Shown: positions 11,062-20,325, counted from the first letter of the stretch. The stretch is DNA of 64,000 bases from Sphingopyxis sp. OAS728 (GCF_014873485.1 NZ_JADBDT010000001.1:4272501-4336500); one strand, 5' to 3'. The notes: generated by a model not told the origin, from the sequence alone. Numbers and translations are program-made.

Positions 11062-13152
11062 ATGTTTCGAATGGTTATCGCCGCTGGTGCCGCGGTCGCG
11101 GCGCCGGCGGCCGCTTTCGCGCAAGCAGAGGTCGACAGCGAAATCGTGGTGCTCGGCACGCGCGAGCAAGGCTATCGCGCCACCGTCGCGCCGCAGACCA
11201 ACAAATCCGACACCCCGATCAAGGAGACGCCCTATTCGGTGCAGGTGGTGACGCGCGAACTCATCCGCGACCGCGGCATCACCACCATCGGCGAGGCGCT
11301 GCGCTATGTCCCGGGGTTCAGTCCGCAGGTCGGCTTCGGCGCGAGCAACGACCGCTTCTATGTCCGCGGCTTCATCACCCCCTATAATCTGAAGAACGGC
11401 CTGCGCCGTTCAGCCTATGCGCCCGACGAGCAACTCCAGAATGTCGAACAAGTCGAGGTGCTGAAGGGCCCCGCATCGGCGCTCTATGGTCGTTTCGAGC
11501 CGGGCGGCGTCGTCAACTTCGTCACCAAGAAACCGCTCAACGAGCCTCTTGCCGAGGTGAGCGCGCTCTACGGCTCGTTCGACCAACTGCGGCTGACGGG
11601 CGATTTCTCGGTTCCGCTGTCCGATACGCTGGGCCTCCGCGTCAACATCTCGCACGACGATCGCGATGGCTTTCGCGATTTCACTTTCTCGCGCGGCACC
11701 TTCATCGCGCCCGTCGTCCAATGGAAGCCGTCGGACGCGACCAGCGTGACCCTCGAAGGCGAATATGCGCGCAAGCGCGGCTATTTCGACCGCGGCTTCG
11801 CCAACGACCCGCTGTTCCTCGAAGCGCCGCGCGAACGGCAGTTCGGCGAGGCGGACGCGCGCTACACCAACAAGGGCGGCGTCGCGAGTCTATTCGTCGA
11901 TCATCGCTTCTCGGATGCGCTCTCGGGGCGCGTGGCCTTCGGCTATTCGGACTTCAGCAAGGACAGCTATTATTACGCCTTCGGCTTTCCGCCGGTCAGC
12001 CGCGCCGATCCTGCCGACCCGAAGATCAACCGCCGCACCAGCCTCGCTTATGACCGCCAGACCGATCTGACCGCGCAGGCCGAACTCTACGGGCGCTTCA
12101 CGACCGGCACCATCGAACACAAGGCGCTGGTCGGCCTGGAATATGGCTATGATCACTGGCGGTTCGATGTCCGCAATCCCCCCTTCGGCGTCAACATCCC
12201 GATCGACTTCGATAATCCGGTCTATGGGCAGCGCGTCGAGCCGACGGTGCTGGTCTCCGACGGCGCATGGAATAGCGATTCCACGGCTATCTATGCGCAG
12301 GACGAGTTGAAGCTCGGCAACTGGCGCCTACTCGTCGGTGGCCGCTACGACTGGAACGAACTTCGCAATCGCGATTATCTGGCCGAAACGGGAGAGGGAG
12401 GGACGAAGCGCGGGGCCTTCTCGCCGCGCGCGGGTCTTACCTGGACGCCGGTGCCAGCGCTCTCGCTCTACGGGAGCTGGGCGCGATCGTTTCGGGCGCA
12501 GGTCGACGTCGGGCGCCTTCGCGACGGTTCGCTGCCCAAGCCGCTCATCGGCGAAAGCTGGGAGGTCGGCGCCAAGGCCGAGCTTTTCGGCGGGAAGCTC
12601 ACGCCGACGCTCGCGCTCTTCGACATCACCCGTCGTAACGTTGCGGTATCCGACCCCGTCGACTTCGATCTCGTGATCCAGATCGGCAAGTCGCGCTCGC
12701 GCGGGATTGAGGTCGAAGTTCCAGCCGTGCTGACTCCGCAGTGGCGGCTCATCGCCAATTATACCTATCTCGATGCGAAGATTCTCGAGGACAGCTTTGC
12801 TACGCCGGGCGCGCGGCTCGTCAATGCGCCGCGGCATTCGGCGAGCCTGTGGACGACATATGACTTCACGGGTCCCTTGAAGGGAGCGAGCGCCGGCTTC
12901 GGTATCCAGCATATCGGGAGCCGCGCGGGCAACACCGACAATAGTATCCTGCTGCCCGCCTACACGCGCGTCGATGCGAACCTCGCCTATGAGTTCGATG
13001 CCGGGTTCGGTCCGCTTCGTGCACATCTCAATGTGCTCAACCTCTTCGACAAATTCTATTATGACAGCGGCGGCGCCTTCATTCCGCTCTATCCCGGCGC
13101 GCCGCGCACCGTCACGGCGAGCCTCTCCTACCGCTTCGGGGGAGGTCGGTGA
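11062..13152 (+). CDS. TonB-dependent siderophore receptor
   Basis: This 696-residue outer-membrane receptor has a signal peptide (MFRMVIAAGAAVAAPAAAFA). A plug domain follows, with the family's hallmarks IKETPYSVQVV, VEVLKGPASALYGRFEPGG and VNFVTKKP. A beta-barrel ends in LSYRF near the C-terminus. The length and plug motifs fit the FhuA/FpvA-like siderophore receptor group, which takes up ferric-siderophore using energy from TonB-ExbBD. The start has a G-rich ribosome-binding site (gggggaatga) just upstream. The stop codon overlaps the GTG start of the next gene, so the five genes to 18.4 kb very probably form one operon for uptake of one iron complex. The exact ligand cannot be read from sequence; cobalamin is a less likely alternative. 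Confidence 0.9.
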   Translation: MFRMVIAAGAAVAAPAAAFAQAEVDSEIVVLGTREQGYRATVAPQTNKSDTPIKETPYSVQVVTRELIRDRGITTIGEALRYVPGFSPQVGFGASNDRFYVRGFITPYNLKNGLRRSAYAPDEQLQNVEQVEVLKGPASALYGRFEPGGVVNFVTKKPLNEPLAEVSALYGSFDQLRLTGDFSVPLSDTLGLRVNISHDDRDGFRDFTFSRGTFIAPVVQWKPSDATSVTLEGEYARKRGYFDRGFANDPLFLEAPRERQFGEADARYTNKGGVASLFVDHRFSDALSGRVAFGYSDFSKDSYYYAFGFPPVSRADPADPKINRRTSLAYDRQTDLTAQAELYGRFTTGTIEHKALVGLEYGYDHWRFDVRNPPFGVNIPIDFDNPVYGQRVEPTVLVSDGAWNSDSTAIYAQDELKLGNWRLLVGGRYDWNELRNRDYLAETGEGGTKRGAFSPRAGLTWTPVPALSLYGSWARSFRAQVDVGRLRDGSLPKPLIGESWEVGAKAELFGGKLTPTLALFDITRRNVAVSDPVDFDLVIQIGKSRSRGIEVEVPAVLTPQWRLIANYTYLDAKILEDSFATPGARLVNAPRHSASLWTTYDFTGPLKGASAGFGIQHIGSRAGNTDNSILLPAYTRVDANLAYEFDAGFGPLRAHLNVLNLFDKFYYDSGGAFIPLYPGAPRTVTASLSYRFGGGR

Positions 13153-14384
13153 GACTGCTGCTCGCGCTCGGGTTGCTCGCGGCGCTCGCCGCCTGTGCGC
13201 CGATTCCGATGCGCGAGCCGCCCGCGCGCAACGCCATCGCGGTCGGCCCGCAGCCCGCGGCGAATCTATCCGAGGGCTGCGTGGCCGACTATCGGCCGGG
13301 CGCAGACTATTTTCCCGACAAGGCGGCCTTCCAGCACTCGGCGCAACTCAAGGTCGAATATCACAAGAACTGGAAGCGCGTGACCTTCACGCCGTCGGTC
13401 GATACGCGCGAGACGCTACGCCTGGTTCTCGTCCAGTGCGGCACGCCGCCGCCGAAGCTCGGCGCGCGCGACTCACTCGTCGAGGTTCCGGTGCGCGACT
13501 TCGCAACCGCCAATGTGTCACTGCTTGGAGCCGCGCATCTGCTCGGTATCGACGACCGGCTGAAGGGCGTGCCGACGCGGGACGTCTCGATCCCGGCGAT
13601 CGCGGCGCGGATCGAGCGCGGTGAGACGATCCCAATCTACGCAGCGCAGCACGGGAATGGCGAGCAAGCGGCGGCGCTTGGTGCCGACCTCTTCTTCACC
13701 TTCTATTCGGCCTATCCCGACGCCAATATCCACCCGCTGTTGAAGCGTCTGGGCGTCGTCTCGGCGCCGCAGTCGGACCATACCGAGCCGACCCCGCTCG
13801 GGCGCGCCGAATGGATCAAATATATCGCGCTCTTCTTCAATCTGGAAGCGCGCGCCAACGGGCTCTTCGAGGAGCGCGCGGCGCGCTATGAGGCGTTGCG
13901 CGTGCTCGCTGCCGGTGTCGAGGCACGCCCGCTCGTCCAGCTCGGCTATCCCGAGAGCCGCGACGAATGGAGCCAAGCGGGAGGCCGCAACCAGCTCTAC
14001 CGCCTGGTCGAGGATGCCGGCGGCCGCCATGCGTGGCAGGACAACCCTATTGCGGGGAGCCTCACCTACGCGCCGATGGAAAAGCTGTTCGATCGCGCCG
14101 CAAGTGCGGACGTGTGGCTCGGCAATTTCATGCCGGGGGCGGCCGACATAGCGGCGCTGCGCCGCGATCATCCGCGGCTCGAATGGCTTCGCGCCGTGCG
14201 TAACAGCCAAGTCTACTGGTTTGACGCCGGCAAGGTCGGGCCGTTCGCGAACAGCTGGTCGGACCAGGGCATGACCGAACCGCAGGATGCGCTCGCCGAG
14301 TTGATCGCGATATTGCATCCCGAATTGCTCGCGGCGCCGGCGCGTCCGCGCTTCATCCGCAAAATCCCCGGAGGCCCGGCATGA
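13149..14384 (+). CDS. ABC transporter substrate-binding lipoprotein (iron-complex type)
   Basis: This 411-residue protein starts at a GTG that overlaps the upstream stop (GTGA). It has a lipoprotein signal peptide with a lipobox LAAC, cysteine at residue 16. The body resembles the FecB/BtuF-like TroA fold: a first lobe with ATANVSLLGAAHLLGIDD-like sequence, a long linker helix around YIALFFNLEARANGLFEERA, and a second lobe with VWLGNFMPGAADIAALRRD. It would bind the iron complex in the periplasm and hand it to the permease encoded next. Lipid anchoring to the inner membrane is inferred from the lipobox. It is longer than typical FecB proteins because of about 100 extra residues before the first lobe. 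Confidence 0.82.
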   Translation: MRLLLALGLLAALAACAPIPMREPPARNAIAVGPQPAANLSEGCVADYRPGADYFPDKAAFQHSAQLKVEYHKNWKRVTFTPSVDTRETLRLVLVQCGTPPPKLGARDSLVEVPVRDFATANVSLLGAAHLLGIDDRLKGVPTRDVSIPAIAARIERGETIPIYAAQHGNGEQAAALGADLFFTFYSAYPDANIHPLLKRLGVVSAPQSDHTEPTPLGRAEWIKYIALFFNLEARANGLFEERAARYEALRVLAAGVEARPLVQLGYPESRDEWSQAGGRNQLYRLVEDAGGRHAWQDNPIAGSLTYAPMEKLFDRAASADVWLGNFMPGAADIAALRRDHPRLEWLRAVRNSQVYWFDAGKVGPFANSWSDQGMTEPQDALAELIAILHPELLAAPARPRFIRKIPGGPA

Positions 14385-15415
14385 TCAAGCCGCTTCCTTT
14401 TACTATCGTGATCGGCGGACTCATCGCCGCGCTTTTCCTTGCCGAACTGGCGCTCGGCGTCGTCGATATCCCAGTCGATGCAATTACCGCGAGCCTGACC
14501 GGCGGCCCTATTGCGCAGGAAGGCTGGGGCCATATCGTCCGTGAATATCGGCTGCCGCGTGCGCTGGCCGCGCTCGTCGGGGGCGCCAGCCTCGGCGCTT
14601 GCGGGCTGATGCTCCAGACGCTGTTCCGCAATCCGCTCGCCGATCCCTTCGTCCTTGGTATTGCGCATGGGGCCCGTTTCGGCGTGGCGCTGCTCGTCGT
14701 AGCCACCGGCCTGGCCGGTCCTGCCTTTGCCGAAAGTTACGGCCTCGTTGGCGATGTCGGCCTCGCGGTCGCGGCGTCGGCCGGCACGATCCTCGTCATG
14801 GGCTTGCTCACCTTGCTGGCGCGCCGCGTCGATAATGTCACGCTGCTGCTCTCGGGGTTGATGCTCGGCTATATTGCCGCGGGTCTGATCAGTCTCTCGC
14901 TCCATCTTATCGATGAAACACAGGCATCGGCCTTCAAGGGCTGGGACGATGCGAGCTTCGCCGGCGTGACCTGGGCGCAGCATATTCTTCTGCTTCCGGC
15001 CTGCGGTCTCGGGCTTCTTCTTCTGATGGCGCTCGCCAAGCCGCTGAACATCCTGATGCTCGGTGACACTTATGCGCAGAGCCTCGGCGTGCCGTTGAAG
15101 GCGCTGCGCTACGCTTGCTTCGGCGTCGTGGCGTTGCTTGTCGGCACCGTTACCGCCTTTTGCGGAGCGATCAATTTTCTGGGGCTGATCGCCGGCCATG
15201 CTGCGCGCGGGGTGCTACAGACCGAGGATCACCGGATACTGCTTCCGGCGGCGGCGCTCGCTGGCGCCGCGCTCGCGCTCGCCACCGATCTCATCACCCA
15301 TCTCCCATGGGCGCGCCACCTCTTACACCTTAACGCGGTGAACGGGCTGATCGGCGGCCCGATTGTTCTCTGGGTGCTCTTGCGGCGCCATGCCCGCTTC
15401 GGAGCCGCGGCATGA
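14381..15415 (+). CDS. FecCD-family ABC permease
   Basis: This 344-residue inner-membrane protein has about nine to ten hydrophobic segments. The family signature GGASLGACGLMLQTLFRNPL, followed by ADPFVLGIAHGA, lies at about residues 66-98. The later GAINFLGLIAGHAARG segment is the permease loop that contacts the ATPase. It forms the membrane channel for ferric-siderophore or related iron complexes. The ATG overlaps the binding-protein stop (ATGA), and its own stop overlaps the ATPase start in the same way, which indicates translational coupling. The usual family form is a dimer of one or two such subunits; only one permease gene is present here. Confidence 0.92.
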   Translation: MIKPLPFTIVIGGLIAALFLAELALGVVDIPVDAITASLTGGPIAQEGWGHIVREYRLPRALAALVGGASLGACGLMLQTLFRNPLADPFVLGIAHGARFGVALLVVATGLAGPAFAESYGLVGDVGLAVAASAGTILVMGLLTLLARRVDNVTLLLSGLMLGYIAAGLISLSLHLIDETQASAFKGWDDASFAGVTWAQHILLLPACGLGLLLLMALAKPLNILMLGDTYAQSLGVPLKALRYACFGVVALLVGTVTAFCGAINFLGLIAGHAARGVLQTEDHRILLPAAALAGAALALATDLITHLPWARHLLHLNAVNGLIGGPIVLWVLLRRHARFGAAA

Positions 15416-16368
15416 GTGCGGTGTTCTCCACTGACGGTCTTGCAATCGGCTATCCAGGCCGCCTCGTTGCCGAGCACCTCTCTCTCGACCTCCATCCGGG
15501 CGATGTCGTCGCGCTGGTCGGGCCGAACGGGACGGGCAAAACGACCCTGCTGCGCACACTCGCTGGTCTTCTCGCGCCGCTGGCCGGTTCGATCCGGCTC
15601 GGGGGCGACCCGCTCGCTGGACTTTCAGCGCGCGAGAAGGCGCAGCGGCTCGGGGTCGTTCTGACGGAGAGGCCGCAGACGGGCTATCTGACGGGGTTCG
15701 AACTCGCGGCAGCGGGCCGCTATCCGCATACGGGCTGGCAGGGGAAGCTCGCGGAGGAGGATGTCGCGATTGTCGACGAGGCGCTTGGGCTCGTCGGTGC
15801 AGCTGCGTTTCGCGACCGCATGGTCGCGAGCCTTTCCGACGGCGAGCGGCAGCGCATCATGGTTGCGCGCGCGCTCGCCCAGCAGCCGCGCCTGCTCCTC
15901 CTCGACGAGGTGACGTCCTTTCTGGATGTGCCGCGCCGCGTCGCTTTTTTCGCCCTGCTCGGCGAACTTGCGGGGCAAAGGGGGTATGCAATCGTCATCT
16001 CGACCCACGAGCTCGAACTAGCCCTGCGTTGCGCGAACCGGCTGTGGCTCTACGACGGCACGAAGCTTCTCGACGGCGCCCCCGAGGACCTTATTCTGTC
16101 TGGTGACTTCGCGCGCATATTCGCGGCCGACGGGGTGAGTTTCGACGAGGACGCAGGTCATTTCGAGCTGCAACGCCCGGCAAGCCGGCGCGTCGCGCTG
16201 GAGGGCGAGGGTGTTCGGGCCGCATGGACGCGCCGCGCTCTCGAGCGCGCCGGATATGCGGTCGACACGGCTTCGCCCGTCCGCGTCTCGGTCGATGCTG
16301 CCGGATGGTCGATCGGCGCGGAGCGTGCAGGCAGTGTTGCCGAGATGCTACGGCTGTTGGACCGTTGA
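15412..16368 (+). CDS. Iron-complex ABC transporter ATPase with C-terminal extension
   Basis: This 318-residue ATPase has Walker A GPNGTGKT (residues 37-44), signature LSDGERQR near residue 143, Walker B LLLLDEVTSF and the switch His in ISTHELE. It powers the permease encoded just upstream. FecE/FhuC-type ATPases are normally about 255-270 residues. This one carries about 65 extra residues after the core (from about LEGEGVRAAW to the end), with an alternating helix/strand look; its role is unknown. The gene overlaps the permease by ATGA. The next gene starts 2 bp after its stop, so the operon continues. Confidence 0.92.
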   Translation: MSAVFSTDGLAIGYPGRLVAEHLSLDLHPGDVVALVGPNGTGKTTLLRTLAGLLAPLAGSIRLGGDPLAGLSAREKAQRLGVVLTERPQTGYLTGFELAAAGRYPHTGWQGKLAEEDVAIVDEALGLVGAAAFRDRMVASLSDGERQRIMVARALAQQPRLLLLDEVTSFLDVPRRVAFFALLGELAGQRGYAIVISTHELELALRCANRLWLYDGTKLLDGAPEDLILSGDFARIFAADGVSFDEDAGHFELQRPASRRVALEGEGVRAAWTRRALERAGYAVDTASPVRVSVDAAGWSIGAERAGSVAEMLRLLDR

Positions 16369-16370
16369 CG

Positions 16371-18377
16371 ATGCGGGTCGGCCTGCTTTTCTCTTTCTTG
16401 CTGGTCTCGGCCTCCGCCGCCGGTGCGGAGGGCGCGATCGTTCCGGTTGGCGCGGCCGAGGATATCCCGCCCCTCGCGGAGCCAAAGAAGATGCCCGTTG
16501 GTGTCGCACCGGCCGCGTCGGGAAGGGCTTCGGAAAATGTCGTCACCGAAGCCGAGGATGCGTTTGGCTTCAGTGTCGGGCGTGAATCGATCGGGCTCTA
16601 TTCGTCGAGCAATGTACGGGGCTTTTCGCCTCTTGCTGCGGGCAACGTTCGCATCGAAGGTCTCTATTTCGATCCCTATTTGACGCTGATGTCGCGGTTG
16701 CGCCGGTCGACGACGATCCGCGTCGGCCTTTCAGCGCAGGGATTCCCCTTTCCCTCGCCGACCGGCATCGTCGATTACAGTTTCCGCAAGCCGGGGGAGT
16801 CGGCTTCACTTTCAGCCTCGGTCGGCGGCGACAGCTACGGCAATGCGTCGCTCGAACTCGATACGGCGTTGCCGCTCGCGGGCAAGCGGTTGAGCCTCGC
16901 CGCCGGAGCGCAGTTTTCGCGCAACAGCTACGTCGATGGTATCTCTTCTTGGTCGCATAATGAGGCTCTCGCACTTCGCTGGCGCCCAAGCGATGCGGTC
17001 GAGATCATCCCCTTCTGGCAGCGTAGCGAGGTGACCGACGACGAAGCGGCACCGGTTTACATCCCTGCGGGCGACTTCCTGCCGCCGCAGCCCGAGCGCC
17101 GACACTACCGCGGTCCGCGCTGGAGCGATTATGACAGTGTCGCGGGTCTTCAGGGCATCCTCGCCAATATCGCCCCGGCACCTGACTGGCTGCTCCGCGC
17201 CGGCGTTTTCCGGTCGCTCTACGACGATCGTTCGACCTTCGCGCACCTCCTCACCGATGTCACGGCCGAGGGTACGGCCAACCGCCTCATCATTGCCGAT
17301 CCGCGCAGCCGGTTCGTATCGCTGTCTGGAGAGTTGCGGGTCACGAAAAGCTTTGCGGACGGGGACCGCCTGCACGTCGTGCACGCCTCCTTTCGCGCGC
17401 GCGATCGCCGCCAGCGCTATGGCGGGAGCGCCTTTCGCGAATATGGGCCGACGCGTGTCGATGCGGATTTCGCCGCGCCCGAGCCGGACTTCGATTTCGG
17501 CGTGCAGGACTTTGACCGGGTGCGGCAATGGACCGCCGGCCTGGCCTATGAAGGTCGCTGGCGCGGCGTTGGCGAACTGAGCTTCGGGCTGTCGCGGAGC
17601 GATTATCGCAAGTCAGTGGAACTCCCGCGTCTCGCGCCCGCGGCGACGCGCAGACGGCCATGGCTCTATAACGCGACCGCGGCCCTTTATCTCGGCCCCA
17701 GCCTCACGGCCTTTGCCGGCTATGCGCGAGGTCTTGAGGAAAGCGGCATCGCGCCGGTCAATGCCACCAACCGCAATCAACCGCTGCCCGCGATCCTCAC
17801 GCGTCAGGTCGATGCAGGTCTCCGCTACAAGCCGGCCGACAGCGTGACGCTGATCGCCGGCATCTTCGACCTGCGCAAGCCATACCACGACCTCGACACT
17901 AGCGGCCGCTTCGACCTGCTCGGCGACGTGGTCAACCGCGGCGTTGAAATCTCGATCAGCGGCAAGATCACCTCGCGACTGAGTCTCGTCGCCGGCGGGG
18001 TTTTTCTGCGGCCGCTCGTAACGGGCGACGGTGCCGCGCTTGGCCGCGTCGGTCGCCGTCCCGTCGGCGTCGCGGACAGTTTTATCGATCTCAATGTCGA
18101 CTGGCAGGTACCTTGGAGTTCAGCGCTCTCGCTCGATTTCGGTGTCGCTCGGATCGGTGCCATACCGGCGACGCGCAATGGGCTCGTTCGCCTGCCCGCA
18201 CGCACGACCGTCGATCTGGGCGGGCGCTATCGGTTTAAGCTCAGCGGCAGGGCGGCGGTGCTTCGCCTGTCAGTGAGCAACCTGACTGACGAGGATGGTT
18301 TTGAACTCCGCGGCGCCGGTTCCTACGCCCTCGCCGCCGGCCGCATCGTATCGGCTTATTTGACCGCCGACTTCTAG
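16371..18377 (+). CDS. Second TonB-dependent receptor of the iron-uptake operon
   Basis: This is a 668-residue outer-membrane receptor. The start chosen is the ATG 2 bp after the ATPase stop, because a signal peptide (MRVGLLFSFLLVSASAAGAE) begins exactly there; upstream in-frame ATGs lie inside the ATPase gene. A short plug domain (GLYSSSNVRGFSPLAAGNVR, IEGLYFDP) is followed by a barrel with periodic aromatic strands. The end reads NLTDEDGFELRG and later YLTADF. The plug is divergent: the usual VEVLRGP is replaced by a TTIRVGLSAQGFPFPSPTG stretch. Having two receptors around one transporter suggests related ligands, or one receptor assisting the other. This is inference. Confidence 0.85.
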   Translation: MRVGLLFSFLLVSASAAGAEGAIVPVGAAEDIPPLAEPKKMPVGVAPAASGRASENVVTEAEDAFGFSVGRESIGLYSSSNVRGFSPLAAGNVRIEGLYFDPYLTLMSRLRRSTTIRVGLSAQGFPFPSPTGIVDYSFRKPGESASLSASVGGDSYGNASLELDTALPLAGKRLSLAAGAQFSRNSYVDGISSWSHNEALALRWRPSDAVEIIPFWQRSEVTDDEAAPVYIPAGDFLPPQPERRHYRGPRWSDYDSVAGLQGILANIAPAPDWLLRAGVFRSLYDDRSTFAHLLTDVTAEGTANRLIIADPRSRFVSLSGELRVTKSFADGDRLHVVHASFRARDRRQRYGGSAFREYGPTRVDADFAAPEPDFDFGVQDFDRVRQWTAGLAYEGRWRGVGELSFGLSRSDYRKSVELPRLAPAATRRRPWLYNATAALYLGPSLTAFAGYARGLEESGIAPVNATNRNQPLPAILTRQVDAGLRYKPADSVTLIAGIFDLRKPYHDLDTSGRFDLLGDVVNRGVEISISGKITSRLSLVAGGVFLRPLVTGDGAALGRVGRRPVGVADSFIDLNVDWQVPWSSALSLDFGVARIGAIPATRNGLVRLPARTTVDLGGRYRFKLSGRAAVLRLSVSNLTDEDGFELRGAGSYALAAGRIVSAYLTADF

Positions 18378-18408
18378 TCAGGTTCAAGCTGCTTCATCGG
18401 TCCTGGGA

Positions 18409-18459
18409 TGTCCGCTATTTTGGCTGCGGATCTGAAAGCTGCCCGGCTGCTAGCGGCCA
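18409..18459 (+). repeat. 51-nt intergenic repeat, copy B
   Basis: The ends tgtccgcta and tagcggcca are inverted repeats with one mismatch. The copy lies between the convergent iron operon and the glycosyltransferase gene, directly before the terminator block. Confidence 0.85.
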
Positions 18460-18475
18460 TTTGCCGAAAGAGAAC

Positions 18476-18503
18476 CGCCCGCCCGATCGACATCGGACGG
18501 GCG
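18476..18503 (-). terminator. Rho-independent terminator after the GT14 gene
   Basis: The stem CGCCCGcCCGAT pairs with ATCGGaCGGGCG across a 4-nt loop, with one C-A mismatch. Read leftward, it is followed by a U-rich tract (TTCTCTTT). Nearly identical terminators follow both AhpD-like genes at 51.4 and 59.5 kb. Confidence 0.75.
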
Positions 18504-18560
18504 TAAGATGAAGAGCCGGGCTAATTGAAGTGAAGAGCGCTCCAGAGTCGCATGGCGCGG

Positions 18561-19532
18561 CTATCGCCTTAGTCGGGCCGCTTTCCGTCCTGCAGGCGAG
18601 GGCGTGTGCGGCTCGGCCGCGTTGTCGGTCATGCATGCGTCTTCGCCCACGGACCGGGGTGGAGGTGGCGCCGCTCGATCGCTCGCGTAGATGTTCGCTG
18701 CAGGGGTTTCCAGATGGGCTTCCAGCAGGTCGAAGATCGCTGGATCTTCTTCCGCATCGAACTTGCGGGCGAAAAGGTCGGGACTCAGCGTCAGCCGCAA
18801 CGCGTCTGCCGTGACGAAGGTGCGGGGCCGCAATTTGATGTCGCCGTCGGGAACCCAGTCGATCGTGCGCAAATCGTCGTTCACGACCTCGCCAAGCCCG
18901 CGGCTGTTCATCAGCAGCGTCTGGAAAAAGGCTTCATCCGGGATGAAACTTCGCCGGTAGAATATCTTGAATCGCTCAGCGCTCGGATGATGGACCGCGA
19001 AATGGCAGAAGCTGCGCGTCACGGCCTTCCACTGGGTGCCGATATAGGGCGTCGCATCCTTCAGGAAAGCGCGGGGGAGGTTTGTCCGAAACATGCGTCC
19101 CAGCGCTTCGACGAATATATGGCTGACGCGGTTCATCGTATCGGGCCGCATCGTCCGCTGGTCGAGAGCGCGGATAAACTGGCGGCGGGGATGGGCGCGC
19201 AGGAAGGACCGGATATAGGCTTGGGACTTCAGCGGAAAATCCTGCCCGCTGAGGTTGATGTAGTGCGTCCAGTCCCGGTTCATTTTCAGCAGCTGCTTCA
19301 TTCCGCGCAGCTCCGCGTCGACGAGGCTGTAGCCACCCCAAAGCGCTTGCTTCGATTCGATCATCGCAACGCCTTCGTAGGGCTTCAGGAAAGCAGCGAT
19401 GTCTGCAGCAAAATCGGGTCCCGATCCTTTGTCGACATGGATCACATAGCTGTTTCCGGGGGCGTAGATCGCGCGGAACATCCGTTTGAACTGTTCGGGA
19501 AAGCGGTGAAGGAGAATGAAATAGCCGATCAT
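18561..19532 (-). CDS. GT14-like glycosyltransferase (Core-2/I-branching family)
   Basis: This 323-residue protein opens with IGYFILLHRFPEQFKRMFRA. It then has VIHVDKGSG, IESKQALWGGYSLVDAELRG and HYINLSGQDFPLKS, all typical of the Core-2/I-branching N-acetylglucosaminyltransferase family. These transfer a sugar (GlcNAc or xylose in characterised members) to a polysaccharide or glycan. There is no signal peptide, so it probably acts in the cytoplasm on an exopolysaccharide or LPS precursor. The last ~60 residues (PPPPRS... and PAGRKAARLRR) are low-complexity and basic. It stands alone, divergent from the response regulator gene, and ends in a good terminator. Confidence 0.82.
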   Translation of the reverse strand: MIGYFILLHRFPEQFKRMFRAIYAPGNSYVIHVDKGSGPDFAADIAAFLKPYEGVAMIESKQALWGGYSLVDAELRGMKQLLKMNRDWTHYINLSGQDFPLKSQAYIRSFLRAHPRRQFIRALDQRTMRPDTMNRVSHIFVEALGRMFRTNLPRAFLKDATPYIGTQWKAVTRSFCHFAVHHPSAERFKIFYRRSFIPDEAFFQTLLMNSRGLGEVVNDDLRTIDWVPDGDIKLRPRTFVTADALRLTLSPDLFARKFDAEEDPAIFDLLEAHLETPAANIYASDRAAPPPPRSVGEDACMTDNAAEPHTPSPAGRKAARLRR

Positions 19533-19841
19533 GAGAGCATGCCTTTCGGATCGCCGATCCGGGCTGTCAGCTCACCGGAATCGCGATCCATTTCCTGTCC
19601 CGGAAAACCCAACCAAAGTCGTTTTGATCGATAGGAGACAATGCCCGACAGGTGGCCGGCCGCGTTGCGCCGCGGCGTGATCCAGTAGCACGGGACTGAT
19701 ATGGGGGATCGCGACGCCAATGTAAGTGGCCGGGGCACTAACATGCGCTTTTGCTACGTGCCTGAATGGAAATCGGACCGTTCGCGATCTGTCGGTCATC
19801 GTGAGCACCCCGACCTATCAGCCCCGCCGTCCTATCGCCTC

Positions 19842-19866
19842 GGAACTTGTGTCACCCGGCTTCGTT
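19842..19866 (+). promoter_or_regulatory. EcfG-type (general stress) promoter
   Basis: GGAAC - 16 nt - CGTT matches the alphaproteobacterial EcfG consensus exactly. It lies about 80 bp before the response regulator start, leaving a 5' UTR that contains the shared leader. Control by the PhyR/NepR/EcfG general stress response is inferred. Confidence 0.7.
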
Positions 19867-19902
19867 GCCTCGTCACCGTCGTCACGCATGGGCAAGCGAT
19901 GG

Positions 19903-19936
19903 CTGAGAGACATGTTGCGCTCCCGCTCGAAGGAGG
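19903..19936 (+). promoter_or_regulatory. Shared SD-pairing 5' leader, copy 1
   Basis: The leader runs CTGAGAGA ... GCGCTCCCGCT ... GAAGGAGG. GCTCC can pair with the GGAG of the ribosome-binding site. The same leader precedes three other genes in the window (28.2, 21.2 and 37.9 kb). Confidence 0.6.
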
Positions 19937-19944
19937 CGCGCGCG

Positions 19945-20325
19945 ATGTTCAATTCCCGGAGAATTTTGATTGTAGAAGACGAGCCGTTCGTCGTGATCGA
20001 ACTCGTTGAGGCGGTCGAGCGATCGGGAGGCGCGGTCGTCGGCCCCGTTCCAACCGTTGCCGAAGCGCTGGCGCTGCTCGATCAGCACAAGATCGACGCG
20101 GCCATCCTCGACGTCCAGTTGCTCGACGGCGAAATCTCGCCCGTTGCTCTCCGGCTCATCGAGCAGGGCATACCGCTCGTATTTCAGACCGGAACGGGTC
20201 TTCCGGTCGTGCTCGTCGAACTCGATATTGAGTTGGCCGTCGTCCTGAAGCCGGTAGCTCCGATGATCATACTCGAATTGCTGTTGGCCGAGATCATGAG
20301 GCAAACCGCCCGGCAGGTGGGTTAG
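19945..20325 (+). CDS. Single-domain response regulator (CheY-like, stress-associated)
   Basis: This 126-residue receiver domain has no output domain. Residues visible are the acidic pair in ILIVEDEPF, the phospho-acceptor Asp in AAILDVQLLDGE, the Thr in VFQTGTGLP and the Lys in VVLKPVAP. The TG...KP layout resembles the FAT-GUY receivers (SdrG type) that feed the alphaproteobacterial general stress response. The start chosen is the ATG 8 nt after AGGAGG; longer in-frame starts would run through the promoter and leader. It likely passes phosphate between a stress histidine kinase and PhyR, or acts by protein contact; this is inference. An EcfG-type promoter and a shared leader lie upstream. 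Confidence 0.82.
   Translation: MFNSRRILIVEDEPFVVIELVEAVERSGGAVVGPVPTVAEALALLDQHKIDAAILDVQLLDGEISPVALRLIEQGIPLVFQTGTGLPVVLVELDIELAVVLKPVAPMIILELLLAEIMRQTARQVG

Noticed and set aside
16224..16370. A 49-codon upstream extension of the second TonB receptor
   Set aside because: It lies inside the ATPase gene and lacks a signal peptide; the ATG at 16371 has one.
19726..19944. An N-terminal extension of the response regulator
   Set aside because: It covers the EcfG promoter and leader; the inner ATG has AGGAGG at ideal spacing.
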